In this document: positions 17,346-26,180 of the stretch, piece after piece
Layout of the letters: each line of letters begins with the position of its first letter
How positions within the stretch are numbered: position 1 is the first letter of the stretch
Assembly (NCBI GenBank): GCA_031459615.1
Contig: JAVKIE010000004.1
Coordinates: 62,001 to 126,000, forward strand
DNA from: Calidihabitans tengchongensis
GTDB lineage: Bacteria; Sysuimicrobiota; Sysuimicrobiia; Sysuimicrobiales; Kaftiobacteriaceae
DNA length: 64,000 nucleotides
Direction: 5' to 3'
Notes under the pieces: model-generated
The model's database searches: none
Told to the model about the DNA's origin: nothing
The model's input: only the letters and a program-made list of their open reading frames with translations
Program-made: the position numbers and the translations under genes

Positions 17346-18008
17346 CTAGATCCGGGCGAACTCCTCCACCGCCCGCCGGATGCTGCCCACCTCGCGGATG
17401 CGCTGGGCCACGGCCCGCTCGGCCTGCTCGATCTGCTCGGCGGCGGCCAGCACCTCCGCGGCCGCCTCCCGGGGCACGACCACGACGCCGTCGCCGTCCC
17501 CCACGACGATGTCCCCGGGGTGGACCGGGACGCCCCCGCACACCACCGGGATGTCGCGGGCGACGGTGGCGTAGCGGCCCACGGTGGTGGAGGGCACCAC
17601 CGAGCGGGCGAAGACCGCCAGCCCCTCGCGCCGGATCTCCTCGGCGTCGCGCACTCCGCCGTCCAGGACCACTCCGCCCAGTCCCCGGGTGACCGCGGCC
17701 ACGGTCATCAGCCCGCCCCACAGGGCCACGTCCCGGGCGGCCTCCGGATCGTCGGTGGCGATGACGATGATGGAGCCCGGGGGGGCCTCGTCGATGGCGT
17801 CCAGGGCGTGACGGGGAGGGTGGGCCTCCAGGCTGCGGCGCTCCAGCACCGTCACGGCCGGCCCCACGATCCGGACCGGCGCCAGGGGCTTGATCTCCGC
17901 GGCCATGAAGCCGCGGCGCCGGATGACCCGGTCCACGGCGTCCGCCACCGAGGCCGTGGTCACGGCCAGCCACCGATCCCTCACAGCCCGATCCAGGGGG
18001 TCAATCAC
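17346..18008 (-). CDS. RraA-like / HMG aldolase family protein
   Basis: Members of this fold cleave 4-hydroxy-2-oxo acids (HMG/CHA aldolase) or decarboxylate oxaloacetate. The 220-residue protein has SVADAVDRVIRRRGFM, the ligand loop ALWGGLMTVAAVTRGLGGVVLDGGVRD with the catalytic Arg-Asp, and GDGDGVVVVPREAAAEV. The GTG start is chosen because AAAGGAGG sits 6 nt before it and it overlaps the IclR stop (GTGA). Grouped with a KDG-like kinase and importer, it fits catabolism of a keto or hydroxy acid. An RNase E inhibitor role is unlikely in this setting. Confidence 0.82.
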   Translation of the reverse strand: MIDPLDRAVRDRWLAVTTASVADAVDRVIRRRGFMAAEIKPLAPVRIVGPAVTVLERRSLEAHPPRHALDAIDEAPPGSIIVIATDDPEAARDVALWGGLMTVAAVTRGLGGVVLDGGVRDAEEIRREGLAVFARSVVPSTTVGRYATVARDIPVVCGGVPVHPGDIVVGDGDGVVVVPREAAAEVLAAAEQIEQAERAVAQRIREVGSIRRAVEEFARI

Positions 18009-18796
18009 GGCAGGCCTCCTTTCTGCGCGCCGGACCATCCCAGGACCCGGGAGATGCGGGCCGCCGTCTCGCGGACCCGGGGCCCCAGCTCCTCGCGGGC
18101 CCGGCGCAGGCTGATGGTGCTGACCGAACCGGAAATGCTCACCGCCCCGGCGACCCGACCCCGGTGGTCGAAGATGGGCGCGCCCACGCACCGGATGCCG
18201 TCTTCGTTCTCCACGTTGTCCACGGCGAATCCCCGGGCGCGCACCGCCGCCAGTTCCCGCTGCAGGCGCGCCAGGGTGGTGATGGTGCGGGGGGTCCGGC
18301 GGGGCAGTCCGCGCTGGGCGACGATCTCCCGGACCGCGCGGGGGTCCGACCAGGCCAGCATGGCCTTGCCCAGGGCAGTGCTGTGGGCGGGCATGATGGC
18401 GCCGATGGTGGACGCCATGCGCAGGGGGCGGGGCGGTTCCACCTTGTCGATGTACACCACGTGGCCCTGCTCCAGGACGCCCAGGTGGACGGTCTCGCCC
18501 ACCTGCCGGCACAGGTCCATCAGGTAGGGGCGGCCCGCCGCCCGCAGTTCCAGCTGGGCCAGGCGCTGGCCGGCCAGCCACAGCACCCGGTGCCCCACGG
18601 CCACGGTTCCGTCCTGGATCACCACCGCGCCGTGGCGGGCGAGGGCGTCTACCAGGCGGTAGACGGTCGGTCGGGGCAGGCCCGTCCGGCGGGCCAGGTC
18701 CCGGACCGTGAGGGGCTGCCCGGCCTCGCCGAGGGACGCGAGAAGGGCCCACGCCCGATCGATGCTCTTGACGCCGGTCCCCGTCGGTGTGTCCAC
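18005..18796 (-). CDS. IclR-family transcriptional regulator
   Basis: The 263-residue regulator has an N-terminal winged helix (VRDLARRTGLPRPTVYRLVDAL, about residues 30-51) and a C-terminal IclR effector domain (PAHSTALGKAMLAW, ENEDGIRCVGAPIFDHRGRVAGAVSISG). I start at the GTG in IVDTPTG because an in-frame TTG 13 codons earlier would lie at or before the transcription start predicted from a TATACT -10. It is the first gene of the operon and overlaps the aldolase gene by 4 bp, so it likely controls the transporter and catabolic genes in response to their substrate. Confidence 0.88.
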   Translation of the reverse strand: MDTPTGTGVKSIDRAWALLASLGEAGQPLTVRDLARRTGLPRPTVYRLVDALARHGAVVIQDGTVAVGHRVLWLAGQRLAQLELRAAGRPYLMDLCRQVGETVHLGVLEQGHVVYIDKVEPPRPLRMASTIGAIMPAHSTALGKAMLAWSDPRAVREIVAQRGLPRRTPRTITTLARLQRELAAVRARGFAVDNVENEDGIRCVGAPIFDHRGRVAGAVSISGSVSTISLRRAREELGPRVRETAARISRVLGWSGAQKGGLP

Positions 18797-18809
18797 GATG
18801 CGGACTTTC

Positions 18810-18846
18810 TGTCCCCAACGTAAGACAGGCAGCAACCCCCAGTATA
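18810..18846 (-). promoter_or_regulatory. IclR operon promoter -10 and putative operator
   Basis: On the minus strand TATACT (18841-18846) can serve as a -10. About 14-31 bp downstream of it lies TGTCTTACGTTGGGGACA, an imperfect inverted repeat with TGTC/GACA half-sites, placed where a bound regulator would block transcription. The -35 is weak. Confidence 0.45.
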
Positions 18847-18942
18847 GCGGAAGGCCCCCGCCGCCGCCAGAGGCGTCCCCGCGGGCGCCGGCCGGGTCTA
18901 GCGGGCCGTCCCGCGGGCAGGGGAGCCTCAGGTGGATTGAGC

Positions 18943-19813
18943 GTGGCTGTGCTCTCCTCGCGTCCGCCCGATCGGAGCTCCGGGCCCGGCATCCTCGCCC
19001 GGTTGAGGAGCGGGCTCGGGCACACTCCGGCCGATCTCTGGGTGGGGGCGGCGGAAGACCCCCCGCTGGCCCAGCGGGCTGTGGCGCGCCTGACGCCCGG
19101 CGTGACCGCGGGGGTGGTGCTGACTGTCCTGGTGGCCCGCGCCCTGGGCATGCCGGCGCCTGCGTCGCTGGTGGTAGGGCTGGGGGCCGCTCTGGTGGCG
19201 GCGGCCTGGGTCGAGCGGGCCGCCCTGGACCACGGGATCCTGCCCCGGTGGCTCCCCGTGGCCCACGTGGTCACCGCCGTCGTCCTCGTCACCATCGGCG
19301 TCCAGGCCACCGGCGGCGTGCGGGGGCCCTTCGTGTGGGCCTACAGCGTGGCGGCGGTCGTGGAGGCCATGCTGCGGGGATTGAGGTGGGGGATGGCGGT
19401 GGCCACCCTGTGCAGCGCGTTCCTGGTCGCGGGCGCCGCCCTCGGGCAGCCCGGGTGGTTCGCGTCGGTGCGGGTGACGGCCGACGCGCCCGTGGGGGCC
19501 TACCTGGTCAGCTACATCGGGCTGTTCTACACGATCGTGCTGGTGGCCGCCGCCCTGCGGGTGCAGGTCCTGGAGATCGCCCGCCTGGCGCGGACCGACA
19601 GCCTCACCGGCCTGGGGAACCTCCGGGCCCTGCGCCAGGTCCTGGAACGGGAACAGGCGGCCGCGCCTGAGGCGCCCCTCAGCCTGCTGATGGTGGAACT
19701 GGACGGGTTCAAGGCCGTCAACGACCGCTGCGGGCCTGCTGGGTGCCGCCGATCGCGCCATGTATCAGGCCAAGGCCGCTGGCGGCGACCGCGTGGTCCC
19801 GACACCGGTGTGA
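18943..19813 (+). pseudogene. Diguanylate cyclase pseudogene, GGDEF core deleted
   Basis: The 5' part encodes about six membrane helices and then the beginning of a GGDEF domain (ARTDSLTGLGNLRALRQVLE, then LSLLMVELDGFKAVNDRCG). Directly after this the sequence jumps, in another frame, to LLGAADRAMYQAKAAGGDRVV, the normal end of a GGDEF domain, and a stop at 19811-19813. About 90 residues, including the GGDEF signature, are missing at a junction near 19730-19740. In the original frame translation runs 30 Arg-rich residues to 19839. No cyclase activity is possible. An intact homologue exists at 44.6-46.2 kb. Confidence 0.82.
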
Positions 19814-19881
19814 CGCCTGCGCCGGGCCGGCGCGCTTGACGGGGACCCGCCCGCGTGGTACTGTGCCCCCTGCCGGCGTGT

Positions 19882-19896
19882 TGCGAATCATTCTCA
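19882..19896 (+). promoter_or_regulatory. Zur/Fur box
   Basis: TGCGAATCATTCTCA is a 7-1-7 palindrome (6 of 7 positions match) of the classic Fur/Zur type. It lies 34 bp upstream of the Fur-family gene of the zinc-uptake operon, in an otherwise GC-rich area. Confidence 0.75.
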
Positions 19897-19929
19897 TGTA
19901 GCCGCAACGGAGGGCCCGGATCCAGACCC

Positions 19930-20370
19930 ATGGCTGCGGCGCGGATACCGGTCGAGTGCGCGGCATCGTTGGCCCGGCTGCGGGCGATGGGACGGCGGCT
20001 GACCCGCCAGCGGGAGGCGGTGGTGCGGGCCCTGGCTGGCCTGGGATGCGCCGCCGATGCCGCCGCCGTCCACCGGCGCGCCCGCCGGTATCATCCCCGG
20101 CTGGCCCTGGCCACGGTGTACCGGACGCTGCAGGCGTTGGCGGGGGCGGGCGTGGCGCGGGTGGTGCACATCGGGGACGGGCGGACCCGCTACGAGCTGG
20201 CCGGTCACCACCACCACCTCATATGCATCCTCTGCGGCAGGGTCGAGCGGCTGGACGCCTGCCCGGTGCGGCGGGCGCACCGCCTGGCCGCCGGGCGGGG
20301 GTTTGTGGTGCAGGAGCACCGCCTGGACCTGTTCGGCCGGTGCGCCCGCTGCCTGCGCCCGGCGCGGTGA
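19930..20370 (+). CDS. zur: Fur-family metalloregulator, probably zinc uptake regulator Zur
   Basis: The 146-residue repressor has the Fur winged helix (RLTRQREAVVRALAG and LALATVYRTLQALAGAGVARVV) and a metal-binding C-terminal half with HHHHLICILCGRVERL and a second CARC pair, giving the structural Cys4 zinc site. Zn specificity is inferred from the following znuACB-like genes. The ATG is preceded by a Fur-type palindrome, so the operon is probably self-repressed when zinc is ample. No strong ribosome site precedes the start; the gene overlaps znuA by GTGA. Confidence 0.88.
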   Translation: MAAARIPVECAASLARLRAMGRRLTRQREAVVRALAGLGCAADAAAVHRRARRYHPRLALATVYRTLQALAGAGVARVVHIGDGRTRYELAGHHHHLICILCGRVERLDACPVRRAHRLAAGRGFVVQEHRLDLFGRCARCLRPAR

Positions 20371-21245
20371 GGCGGGTGGCCGCCGGGGTTCTGCTGGCGG
20401 GGGCGCTGGCGGGGTGCGCGCGGCCCCAGGCGGCGCCGGGCCGGGTGGTCGTGGTCGCGTCCTCGTACCCCCTGTACGAGTTCGCCCGGCAGATCGCCGC
20501 GGACCGGGCGGAGGTCCTGGTGCTGGTGCCCCCCGGGGTCGCGCCGCACGACTACGAGCCCACGCCCCGGGACGTGGTCCGCCTGCGCAGCGCGAAGGTG
20601 GTCATCGTCAACGGGCGCGGCCTGGAGCCCTGGGCCGACAGGCTGCTGGCGGACCTGCCGGCGGTGCGGGTGGTGGCCGCGGAAGCGGCGGCTCCGGTGC
20701 TGACAGGCGCGGGGCTGGAGGCAGACCCGCACCTGTGGCTGGATCCGGTGGCCGCCGAGGCCGTGGCGGCGGCCGTGGCGGCGGCCCTGGCGCGCGCCGA
20801 CCCGGCGGGAGAACCGGTCTACCGCCAGGCCGAGGCCCGGCTGCGGCAGGAGCTGCGGTCCCTCCACCGGGCCTATCGGGACGGGCTGGCGTCCTGCCGG
20901 CACAGGGAATTCCTTGCCGCCCACGCAGCGTTCGGATATCTGGCCGCCCGCTACGGGCTGGTGCAGATCGCCATCAGCGGGCCGACGGCGGAGGCCGAGC
21001 CCAGCCCCGCCCGAATGGCCTCCCTGGCGGCTCTGGCCCGCGCCCGGGGCCTCCGGGTGATCTTCGCCGACCCGCGGCGCAGCCGGAAGGCCGCGGACGT
21101 CCTGGCCCGGGAGGTGGGGGCCCGGGTGCTGCCGCTGTCGGATCTGGAGACGGTGAGCGAGGCAGACCTGCGGCGGGGACGGTCGTACGTCGCCGCGATG
21201 TACGAGAACCTGCGATCTCTTCGGGAGGGGTTGGGGTGCCGCTAG
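20367..21245 (+). CDS. znuA: Zinc-binding lipoprotein ZnuA-like (cluster A-I substrate-binding protein)
   Basis: The 292-residue protein captures Zn(II), or possibly Mn(II), outside the membrane. Residues 1-17 form a lipoprotein signal with lipobox LAGC. Metal ligands of the family are visible: His in APHDYEPTPRD, His in DPHLWLDPVAAEA, His in AAHAAFGYLAARYG and Asp in IFADPRRSRKAAD. The His-rich loop found in many ZnuA proteins is absent. The GTG overlaps the zur stop. The regulator upstream favours zinc. Confidence 0.88.
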   Translation: MRRVAAGVLLAGALAGCARPQAAPGRVVVVASSYPLYEFARQIAADRAEVLVLVPPGVAPHDYEPTPRDVVRLRSAKVVIVNGRGLEPWADRLLADLPAVRVVAAEAAAPVLTGAGLEADPHLWLDPVAAEAVAAAVAAALARADPAGEPVYRQAEARLRQELRSLHRAYRDGLASCRHREFLAAHAAFGYLAARYGLVQIAISGPTAEAEPSPARMASLAALARARGLRVIFADPRRSRKAADVLAREVGARVLPLSDLETVSEADLRRGRSYVAAMYENLRSLREGLGCR

Positions 21246-22054
21246 GGCGCCCCGCGGAGCGCGCGGCCATGGAGCATCCCGTCGGTCCACCTTCCAGACG
21301 GCCCGCCGGGTCCCCCGTGGCCGAACTGGAGCACGTCTGCGTGGATGCCGGCGGGGAGCGGATCCTGGACGAAGTCTCCCTGCGTATCGAGCGGGGAGAT
21401 TTCGTGGGCATCATCGGACCCAACGGGGCGGGCAAGACGACGCTGTTGCGGGTCCTGGTGGGGCTGGTGCGCCCGACCTGCGGGCACGTGAGGTTGTTCG
21501 GCACCGACCTGGCGGCATTCCGTCAGTGGCATCGGGTCGGGTACGTGCCCCAGCAGCCCGCGGCCGTGGACACCCGGTTTCCGGCCACCGTGCTGGAGGT
21601 GGTGCTGAGCGGGCGCACGGGGGTGCGGGGCCTGGGCCGCCCCTGGACGCCCGCCGACAGGGCGGCGGCCCTCCACGCCCTGGAGGTGGTGGGCGTCGAC
21701 GACCTGCGGGACCGGCCCATCGGGCGGCTGTCGGCCGGACAGCTGCAGAGGGTCCTGATCGCCCGCGCTCTGGCCAGCCGGCCCGAGCTGCTCCTGCTGG
21801 ATGAGCCCACGGTGGGGGTGGACCTGGACGCCCAGGACCAGTTCTACGCCCTGCTGCGACGGTTGAACCGGGAGATGGGCACCACCCTGGTCCTGGTCTC
21901 CCACGACGTGAGCGTGGTGGCCGCGGAGGTCACCCACCTGGCCTGTCTCAACCGCCGCCTGGTGTTCCACGGATCACCCCGCGACGCCATGGCATCGGGG
22001 GCCCTGGCCGCCCTGTATCGCGCCGACAGCCTGGTAGTGGCCCACCGGCACTGA
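21236..22054 (+). CDS. znuC: Zinc ABC transporter ATPase ZnuC-like
   Basis: The 272-residue ATPase drives uptake through ZnuB. Walker A is GPNGAGKTT near residue 61. The signature is LSAGQLQRVLIARAL, a Gly-to-Ala variant of LSGGQ common in this group, followed by Walker B LLLLDEPTVGVD and the switch HD in LVSHDVSVVA. I start at the GTG behind GGGAGGGG, overlapping znuA by 10 bp; an ATG 11 codons later is possible but lacks a ribosome site. It lies between the binding protein and permease genes. Confidence 0.9.
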   Translation: MPLGRPAERAAMEHPVGPPSRRPAGSPVAELEHVCVDAGGERILDEVSLRIERGDFVGIIGPNGAGKTTLLRVLVGLVRPTCGHVRLFGTDLAAFRQWHRVGYVPQQPAAVDTRFPATVLEVVLSGRTGVRGLGRPWTPADRAAALHALEVVGVDDLRDRPIGRLSAGQLQRVLIARALASRPELLLLDEPTVGVDLDAQDQFYALLRRLNREMGTTLVLVSHDVSVVAAEVTHLACLNRRLVFHGSPRDAMASGALAALYRADSLVVAHRH

Positions 22055-22071
22055 GTCAGGAGAAGACGTCC

Positions 22072-22869
22072 GTGGTGCCCGAGATCCTCCAGTACGACTT
22101 CATGCGGCGGGCGCTGCTGGCCGGCCTGATGATCGGGACCGTCGGGCCGATCATCGGCGTGTTCCTGGTCCTGCGCCGCCTCAGCCTGATTGCCGACACC
22201 CTGGCCCACGTGGCGCTGGCCGGGGTGGCCCTGGGGCTGGTGACCGGGGCGCCCCCCGGCGCGGCGGCCCTGGCCGTCTCGGTGGTGGGGGCGGTGGGGG
22301 TGGAACGCCTCCGGGCATCGGGTCGGCTGTACGGGGAAGCGGCCCTGGCCCTGTACCTGTCCGGAGGCCTGGCGGTGGCGGTCGTCCTGCTGGGGCTGGG
22401 CCGGGGTCTGACGGTGGACCTCTTCGCCTACCTGTTCGGGTCCATCACCGCCGTGCAGCCGGCCGACCTGTGGGCCATTCTGGTCCTGGGGATTCTGGTC
22501 CTGGGGGCGGTGGCCGGGCTGTACAAGGATCTGTTCGCCGTGACGTTCGACGAGGAGAGCGCCCGGGTGCAGGGCGTGCCGGTGGACGCCCTGAACCTGC
22601 TGCTGACAGTGCTGGTGGCCGTGACGGTCGTGGTGGCGATGCGCGTGGTGGGGGTCCTGCTGACCAGCGCGCTGGTGGTCATCCCCGCCGTGACCGCCCT
22701 GCGTCTGGCCCGGGCCTTCCGGGCTGCGCTGCTGCTGGCGGTCGCCGTGGCGCTGGCGGCCGTGGTGGGCGGGATGGCCGCCGCGTTTTACCTGGATCTG
22801 CCCGCCGGGGGAGCCATCGTCCTGGCGGCGCTGGCGTTGTTCGCCGTCACTTCGGCGTGGAAGCGTTGA
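22072..22869 (+). CDS. znuB: Zinc ABC transporter permease ZnuB-like
   Basis: The 265-residue permease has eight to nine transmembrane helices and the ABC-3 family pattern: QYDFMRRALLAGLMIG, LRRLSLIADTLAHVALAGVALG, YLFGSITAVQPADLW, FDEESARVQGVPVDALNLLLT and MRVVGVLLTSALVVIPAVTA. It forms the membrane channel with ZnuC. The GTG follows CAGGAGAAG. It is the last gene of the zur-znuACB operon and is followed by repeats. Confidence 0.9.
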   Translation: MVPEILQYDFMRRALLAGLMIGTVGPIIGVFLVLRRLSLIADTLAHVALAGVALGLVTGAPPGAAALAVSVVGAVGVERLRASGRLYGEAALALYLSGGLAVAVVLLGLGRGLTVDLFAYLFGSITAVQPADLWAILVLGILVLGAVAGLYKDLFAVTFDEESARVQGVPVDALNLLLTVLVAVTVVVAMRVVGVLLTSALVVIPAVTALRLARAFRAALLLAVAVALAAVVGGMAAAFYLDLPAGGAIVLAALALFAVTSAWKR

Positions 22870-22935
22870 AGGGTCAGGGCGTTGGCACGTCGGAGCGTTG
22901 GAACCGCTGGAACGTCGGACGGTGAGCCCGCCCCC

Positions 22936-22976
22936 GATCCCGGATTCTGATCCCTGATCTCTGATCCCGGATCCCG
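22936..22976. repeat. GATC-rich intergenic repeat
   Basis: Short imperfect copies of GATCCCGGAT, TGATCCCTGATC and TCTGATCCCGGATCCC follow each other between the convergent znuB and dienelactone-hydrolase genes. The same word family recurs at 60491-60600, so this is probably a dispersed intergenic element. Just before it, 22880-22921 has loose CGTTGG/CGTCGG repetition. Confidence 0.6.
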
Positions 22977-23963
22977 TCAGTTCCCCTTCAGGTACCGCTC
23001 GAACCAGGCCACGGTGCGCTGCCAGGCGTCGCGCGCCGAGGGTTCGTGATAGCGGGCGCCCGTGTCGTTGAAGAAGGCGTGGTCGGCGCCCGGGTAGATG
23101 ACGATCTCGTGGATCACCCCGGCCCGCTGGAGGGCCTCCCGGATGGCCGGGATGCCGGCGTTGATGCGGGTGTCCCGCTCGCCGTAGATGGCCAGGATCG
23201 CGGCGCGGATGCGGGGGACATCTTCCAGGGGCGGGTTCGGTCCGTAGAAGGGGACCGCGGCCCGGATGGCCGGGTTGCGGGTGGCCAGGCGCCAGGTCAT
23301 GCCACCCCCGAAGCAGAACCCCACGGCCCCGATGCGATCCCGCCGCACGAAGGGCTGGCCCTGCAGGTAGGCCACGCCTGCGTTCAGCATGGCCACCAGC
23401 TGCTCGGGGGGCGTCCGGCCCAGGAGGGCCGTGACTTCCGCCAGGTCCGAAAATCGCGCGGTGCCTCCGGCGGGGGACGCCAGGTCCACCGCCAGGGCGG
23501 CATAGCCCAGCGTCGCACAGCGCCGGCAGACGTCTTTGAAGTGCTCCAGCAACCCCCGGTTCTCGTGGATGACGATGACCCCCGGGACCGGCTCGCCCAG
23601 CCGCGGGCGTGCCAGGTAGCCGTGGACGGTGAGCGAGTCCGACGGAAACGTGACCATGCCGGCGTGGAGGGCGGGATCGTCGGGCGGCACGGTCACCCCC
23701 GACGCCTGGGCGGCCGGCGCGGGTGCGCCAGCCGCCGCAGCCGCCACCTCCTCGGCGGACGCCGCGATGCCCAGTTCCCGCAGAACCGGCAGGGCCACGG
23801 CGGCCCCGCCGGCCATGAGGGCGATGCGCCTCAGGAACTCGCGGCGGGGGAGCCGCCCGTGCCGGTAGTCCTCGGCCCACTCCTCGACGATGTAGCGCTC
23901 CAGGTCTCCCACCACGCCACCCCCTCGCGCGGGCATCCCGCAGGGACCGCCCGGGCCACGCAT
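22977..23963 (-). CDS. Dienelactone-hydrolase family protein with Tat-like signal
   Basis: The 328-residue alpha/beta hydrolase probably hydrolyses a lactone or ester outside the cytoplasm. The catalytic triad is Cys in VGFCFGGGMTW, Asp in YGERDTRI and His in GADHAFF. Residues about 40-63 (LPRREFLRRIALMAGGAAVALP) form a twin-arginine signal set behind an N-terminal acidic segment, as in other Tat-exported members. I start at the first ATG, which has AGGAG 8 nt upstream; a GTG at residue 17-18 is an alternative. No aromatic-degradation genes are adjacent. Confidence 0.83.
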   Translation of the reverse strand: MRGPGGPCGMPARGGGVVGDLERYIVEEWAEDYRHGRLPRREFLRRIALMAGGAAVALPVLRELGIAASAEEVAAAAAGAPAPAAQASGVTVPPDDPALHAGMVTFPSDSLTVHGYLARPRLGEPVPGVIVIHENRGLLEHFKDVCRRCATLGYAALAVDLASPAGGTARFSDLAEVTALLGRTPPEQLVAMLNAGVAYLQGQPFVRRDRIGAVGFCFGGGMTWRLATRNPAIRAAVPFYGPNPPLEDVPRIRAAILAIYGERDTRINAGIPAIREALQRAGVIHEIVIYPGADHAFFNDTGARYHEPSARDAWQRTVAWFERYLKGN

Positions 23964-24112
23964 CAGGGGAACTCCTATCGGGGGCGTGTCACGCCCATGT
24001 GAATGGCGCGGCCCCTTCCCACCTGGGGGCCCGGGGCCTGCCTGACCGAGGGGTGGCAGATCCCGCCGATCCCGCGGATCGGGTAGAGTAGATAGCAGGA
24101 GGAGGACACGCC

Positions 24113-24925
24113 ATGTCGGTGGTGGCGCGTCTCACCGATGCGGACCTGCGCTTTGTGGCGGCGACGCTGCTGCCCGACCGGGATCCCCGCCGGGCCGTCG
24201 AGCGCCTGCGGGAGAACCCGGAGGCCCTGGAGGAGCTGCTGGAGGACGACCGGCTGCTGGAGAGGCTGCGGTCCGGCGACGCCCTGGTCCGGGTGACGCC
24301 CTGGCTGCTGTTCAGCGTCCTCCTGCGGCGCGTGCGGCGGGAGCTGCGGACGGCGCCGTACACCGTGGAGAGACTGGGCACCGAGCGGGTGCCGGTCTTT
24401 GATGCCCGGCGCGCCGGCGATCTCCTGGCGGACCCGCAGATCCTGGACTACCTGGTGGAGATGCTGGTCTCGTTCACCCGCACCGACAGTTTTCTGCTGG
24501 AGGTGGAGGAAGGGGGGCGGGTGCGGCGCCGCCGCTTCAGTGACTTCGACAGTGAGGACATGATCGCCCTGGCCGCCCTGATGCCCGACGAACTGCGCTT
24601 TCCCATCCTGCGGCGCGTCGCCGACATCGCCCTGTTCATTACGGGCATCTTCCCCGAGCACGTGGATCCCCTGGCCCGGCCTCCCGGCGCAGCCGCGCCG
24701 CCCGCCAGCCGCTGGCGGTTCCGGCGGACCCTCGAGGAGTACGAGGAGGAGGGGCGCCGCTTCTACCGCCTGGCCGCCAGCCACCGGATGGCCCGACGCC
24801 TGGGAATGGAGCGCCCGCTGGAGGCGCTGGCCGAGATGTTCCCCCTGGCCCGCAAACCGCTGAACGTGCTGGCCTCCCAGTACATCGGCACCAGCCGGTT
24901 TGTGCTGTTCGGCGGCGCAGGGTAG
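24113..24925 (+). CDS. Conserved-looking soluble protein of unknown function
   Basis: I do not recognise this 270-residue protein. It is mostly helical and charged, without signal peptide or membrane segment. It has an acidic stretch ENPEALEELLEDDRLLERL near residue 34, an RRRRFSDFDSEDMIALAALMPDELRFPILRRVADIALFITGIFPE core, and ends EMFPLARKPLNVLASQYIG. The ATG has a strong AGGAGGAGG leader. It is divergent from the dienelactone-hydrolase gene, 149 bp apart. Nothing suggests a catalytic site. Confidence 0.65.
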   Translation: MSVVARLTDADLRFVAATLLPDRDPRRAVERLRENPEALEELLEDDRLLERLRSGDALVRVTPWLLFSVLLRRVRRELRTAPYTVERLGTERVPVFDARRAGDLLADPQILDYLVEMLVSFTRTDSFLLEVEEGGRVRRRRFSDFDSEDMIALAALMPDELRFPILRRVADIALFITGIFPEHVDPLARPPGAAAPPASRWRFRRTLEEYEEEGRRFYRLAASHRMARRLGMERPLEALAEMFPLARKPLNVLASQYIGTSRFVLFGGAG

Positions 24926-24994
24926 GGGACGGGTGCCGACCGCGGACGCGGCGAGGTCGGGCAGGCGACGGCTGCCCGCCGGCATGACGGCTTG

Positions 24995-26008
24995 TCAGGC
25001 GCGGCAGCGGTCCAGGAGCGCGCTCCAGACGTCCTCCCGGCCGGGCAGGGGCGGGCCGTCCAGGACTACCCGGTCCGCCAGTCCCCGGTAGCGCTCCCGC
25101 AGGCGGTCGCCCACGTCCTCGGGCCCGCCGACGACCGCCACCTCGTGGAGGATCTCGTCGGGGATGAGGGTTCCCATCTCCGCCCACGCGCCCCGGGCGG
25201 CGAGCGTCCGCAGCCGCACGCCCAGCTCTCCCCACCCGTGGTGGTCCAGCACGCGCCGGTACGAGGGCGTGCTGGCATAGAACGCGATGCGCTCCCGCAC
25301 CCGCGCCGCCGCATCGCGGACCGCCGTCGCGGACTCGCCCACCCCCACCAGCACGCTGGCCACCACCGGGCACGGATCCGGGCGACCGCCGCGGGCGCGG
25401 CCGCGGGCAAGGGCAGGGCGGATGACGTCGGTCAGGTAGCCGCGGGTGTGCAGCGGTTGGACGAGAAACCCGTCGGCCACCTCTCCGGCCACCTGGCACA
25501 TCCGGGGGTTGACCCCCGCCGTCATGATGGGGATCGGGTAGGGGTGGGGGGCGGGGGAGAAGGCGGGCGTCATCAGGGTGAGGGTGTAGTACCGGCCGCG
25601 GTAGGCCAGCGGCGCGCCGGTGCGCCAGGCTTCCCAGACCGCCCGCACCGCCCCCACCACATCGCGCAGCCGGGCCGCCGGGGCATCCCAGGTCAGGCCG
25701 TACCGGCGTACGATGTGGGCTCGCACCTGGGTGCCCAGCCCCAGCACGAAACGCCCCCGGGAGGCCTCCGCCAGGTCGTAGGCCAGATGCGCCAGGACGG
25801 TGGGGCTGCGGGTGAAGGCGATGGCCACGCCCGTCCCGACCAGCAGTCGCGCGGAGTGCTCGGCCGCCAGGGCCGCGCCCAGGAATGGATCGTGGGCGGT
25901 CTCGCTGACCCAGACGCCATCAACCCCCAGCCGCTCGGCCGTCCGCACAACATCTGGGACCTCCGCCAGTGTCCGGTACATCATGTGGATGTCGATGCGC
26001 ACGGTCAT
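24995..26008 (-). CDS. LLM-class F420-dependent oxidoreductase
   Basis: The 337-residue TIM-barrel flavin/F420 enzyme matches the luciferase-like family: DGVWVSETAHDPFLGAALAAEHS, LLVGTGVAIAFTRSPTVLAHLAYDLAEASRGRFVLGLG (split over residues 56-93), and PIMTAGVNPRMCQVAGEVADGFLVQPLHT. This pattern is that of the Rv-type TIGR03617-like F420 enzymes. The substrate is unknown. The ATG follows AGAGGAGAGG. It is divergent from the amidase gene and convergent with the unknown gene to its left. Presence of such enzymes suggests, but does not prove, coenzyme F420 in this organism. Confidence 0.82.
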   Translation of the reverse strand: MTVRIDIHMMYRTLAEVPDVVRTAERLGVDGVWVSETAHDPFLGAALAAEHSARLLVGTGVAIAFTRSPTVLAHLAYDLAEASRGRFVLGLGTQVRAHIVRRYGLTWDAPAARLRDVVGAVRAVWEAWRTGAPLAYRGRYYTLTLMTPAFSPAPHPYPIPIMTAGVNPRMCQVAGEVADGFLVQPLHTRGYLTDVIRPALARGRARGGRPDPCPVVASVLVGVGESATAVRDAAARVRERIAFYASTPSYRRVLDHHGWGELGVRLRTLAARGAWAEMGTLIPDEILHEVAVVGGPEDVGDRLRERYRGLADRVVLDGPPLPGREDVWSALLDRCRA

Positions 26009-26180
26009 CCTCTCCTCTGAAGGTGGACGGAGCGCCGGTCCGGAAGTTCCACGCGTCCGGGCGTCCTCCCGCCGCAGGAGAAGTCTCCCGGCGGGAGAAA
26101 CAGAGGGGGACCGGGAGAGGCGGTATAGGAAGGGCACTCCAGGGGAACGGCAGGTGGTGAGCGCACGCTGAGGGAGGGGC

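Noticed and set aside
17346..18008. RraA as an RNase E inhibitor
   Set aside because: The gene lies in a catabolic/import operon and keeps the aldolase Arg-Asp motif, so an enzyme role is more likely.
18787..19839. Intact protein read through the GGDEF deletion junction
   Set aside because: The 30 residues after the junction are an Arg-rich frame-shifted tail. The true domain end lies in another frame, so a pseudogene is the better call.
22870..22976. Insertion-sequence remnant at the repeats
   Set aside because: There are no terminal inverted repeats, target duplications or transposase fragments; the sequence is short repetitive words only.
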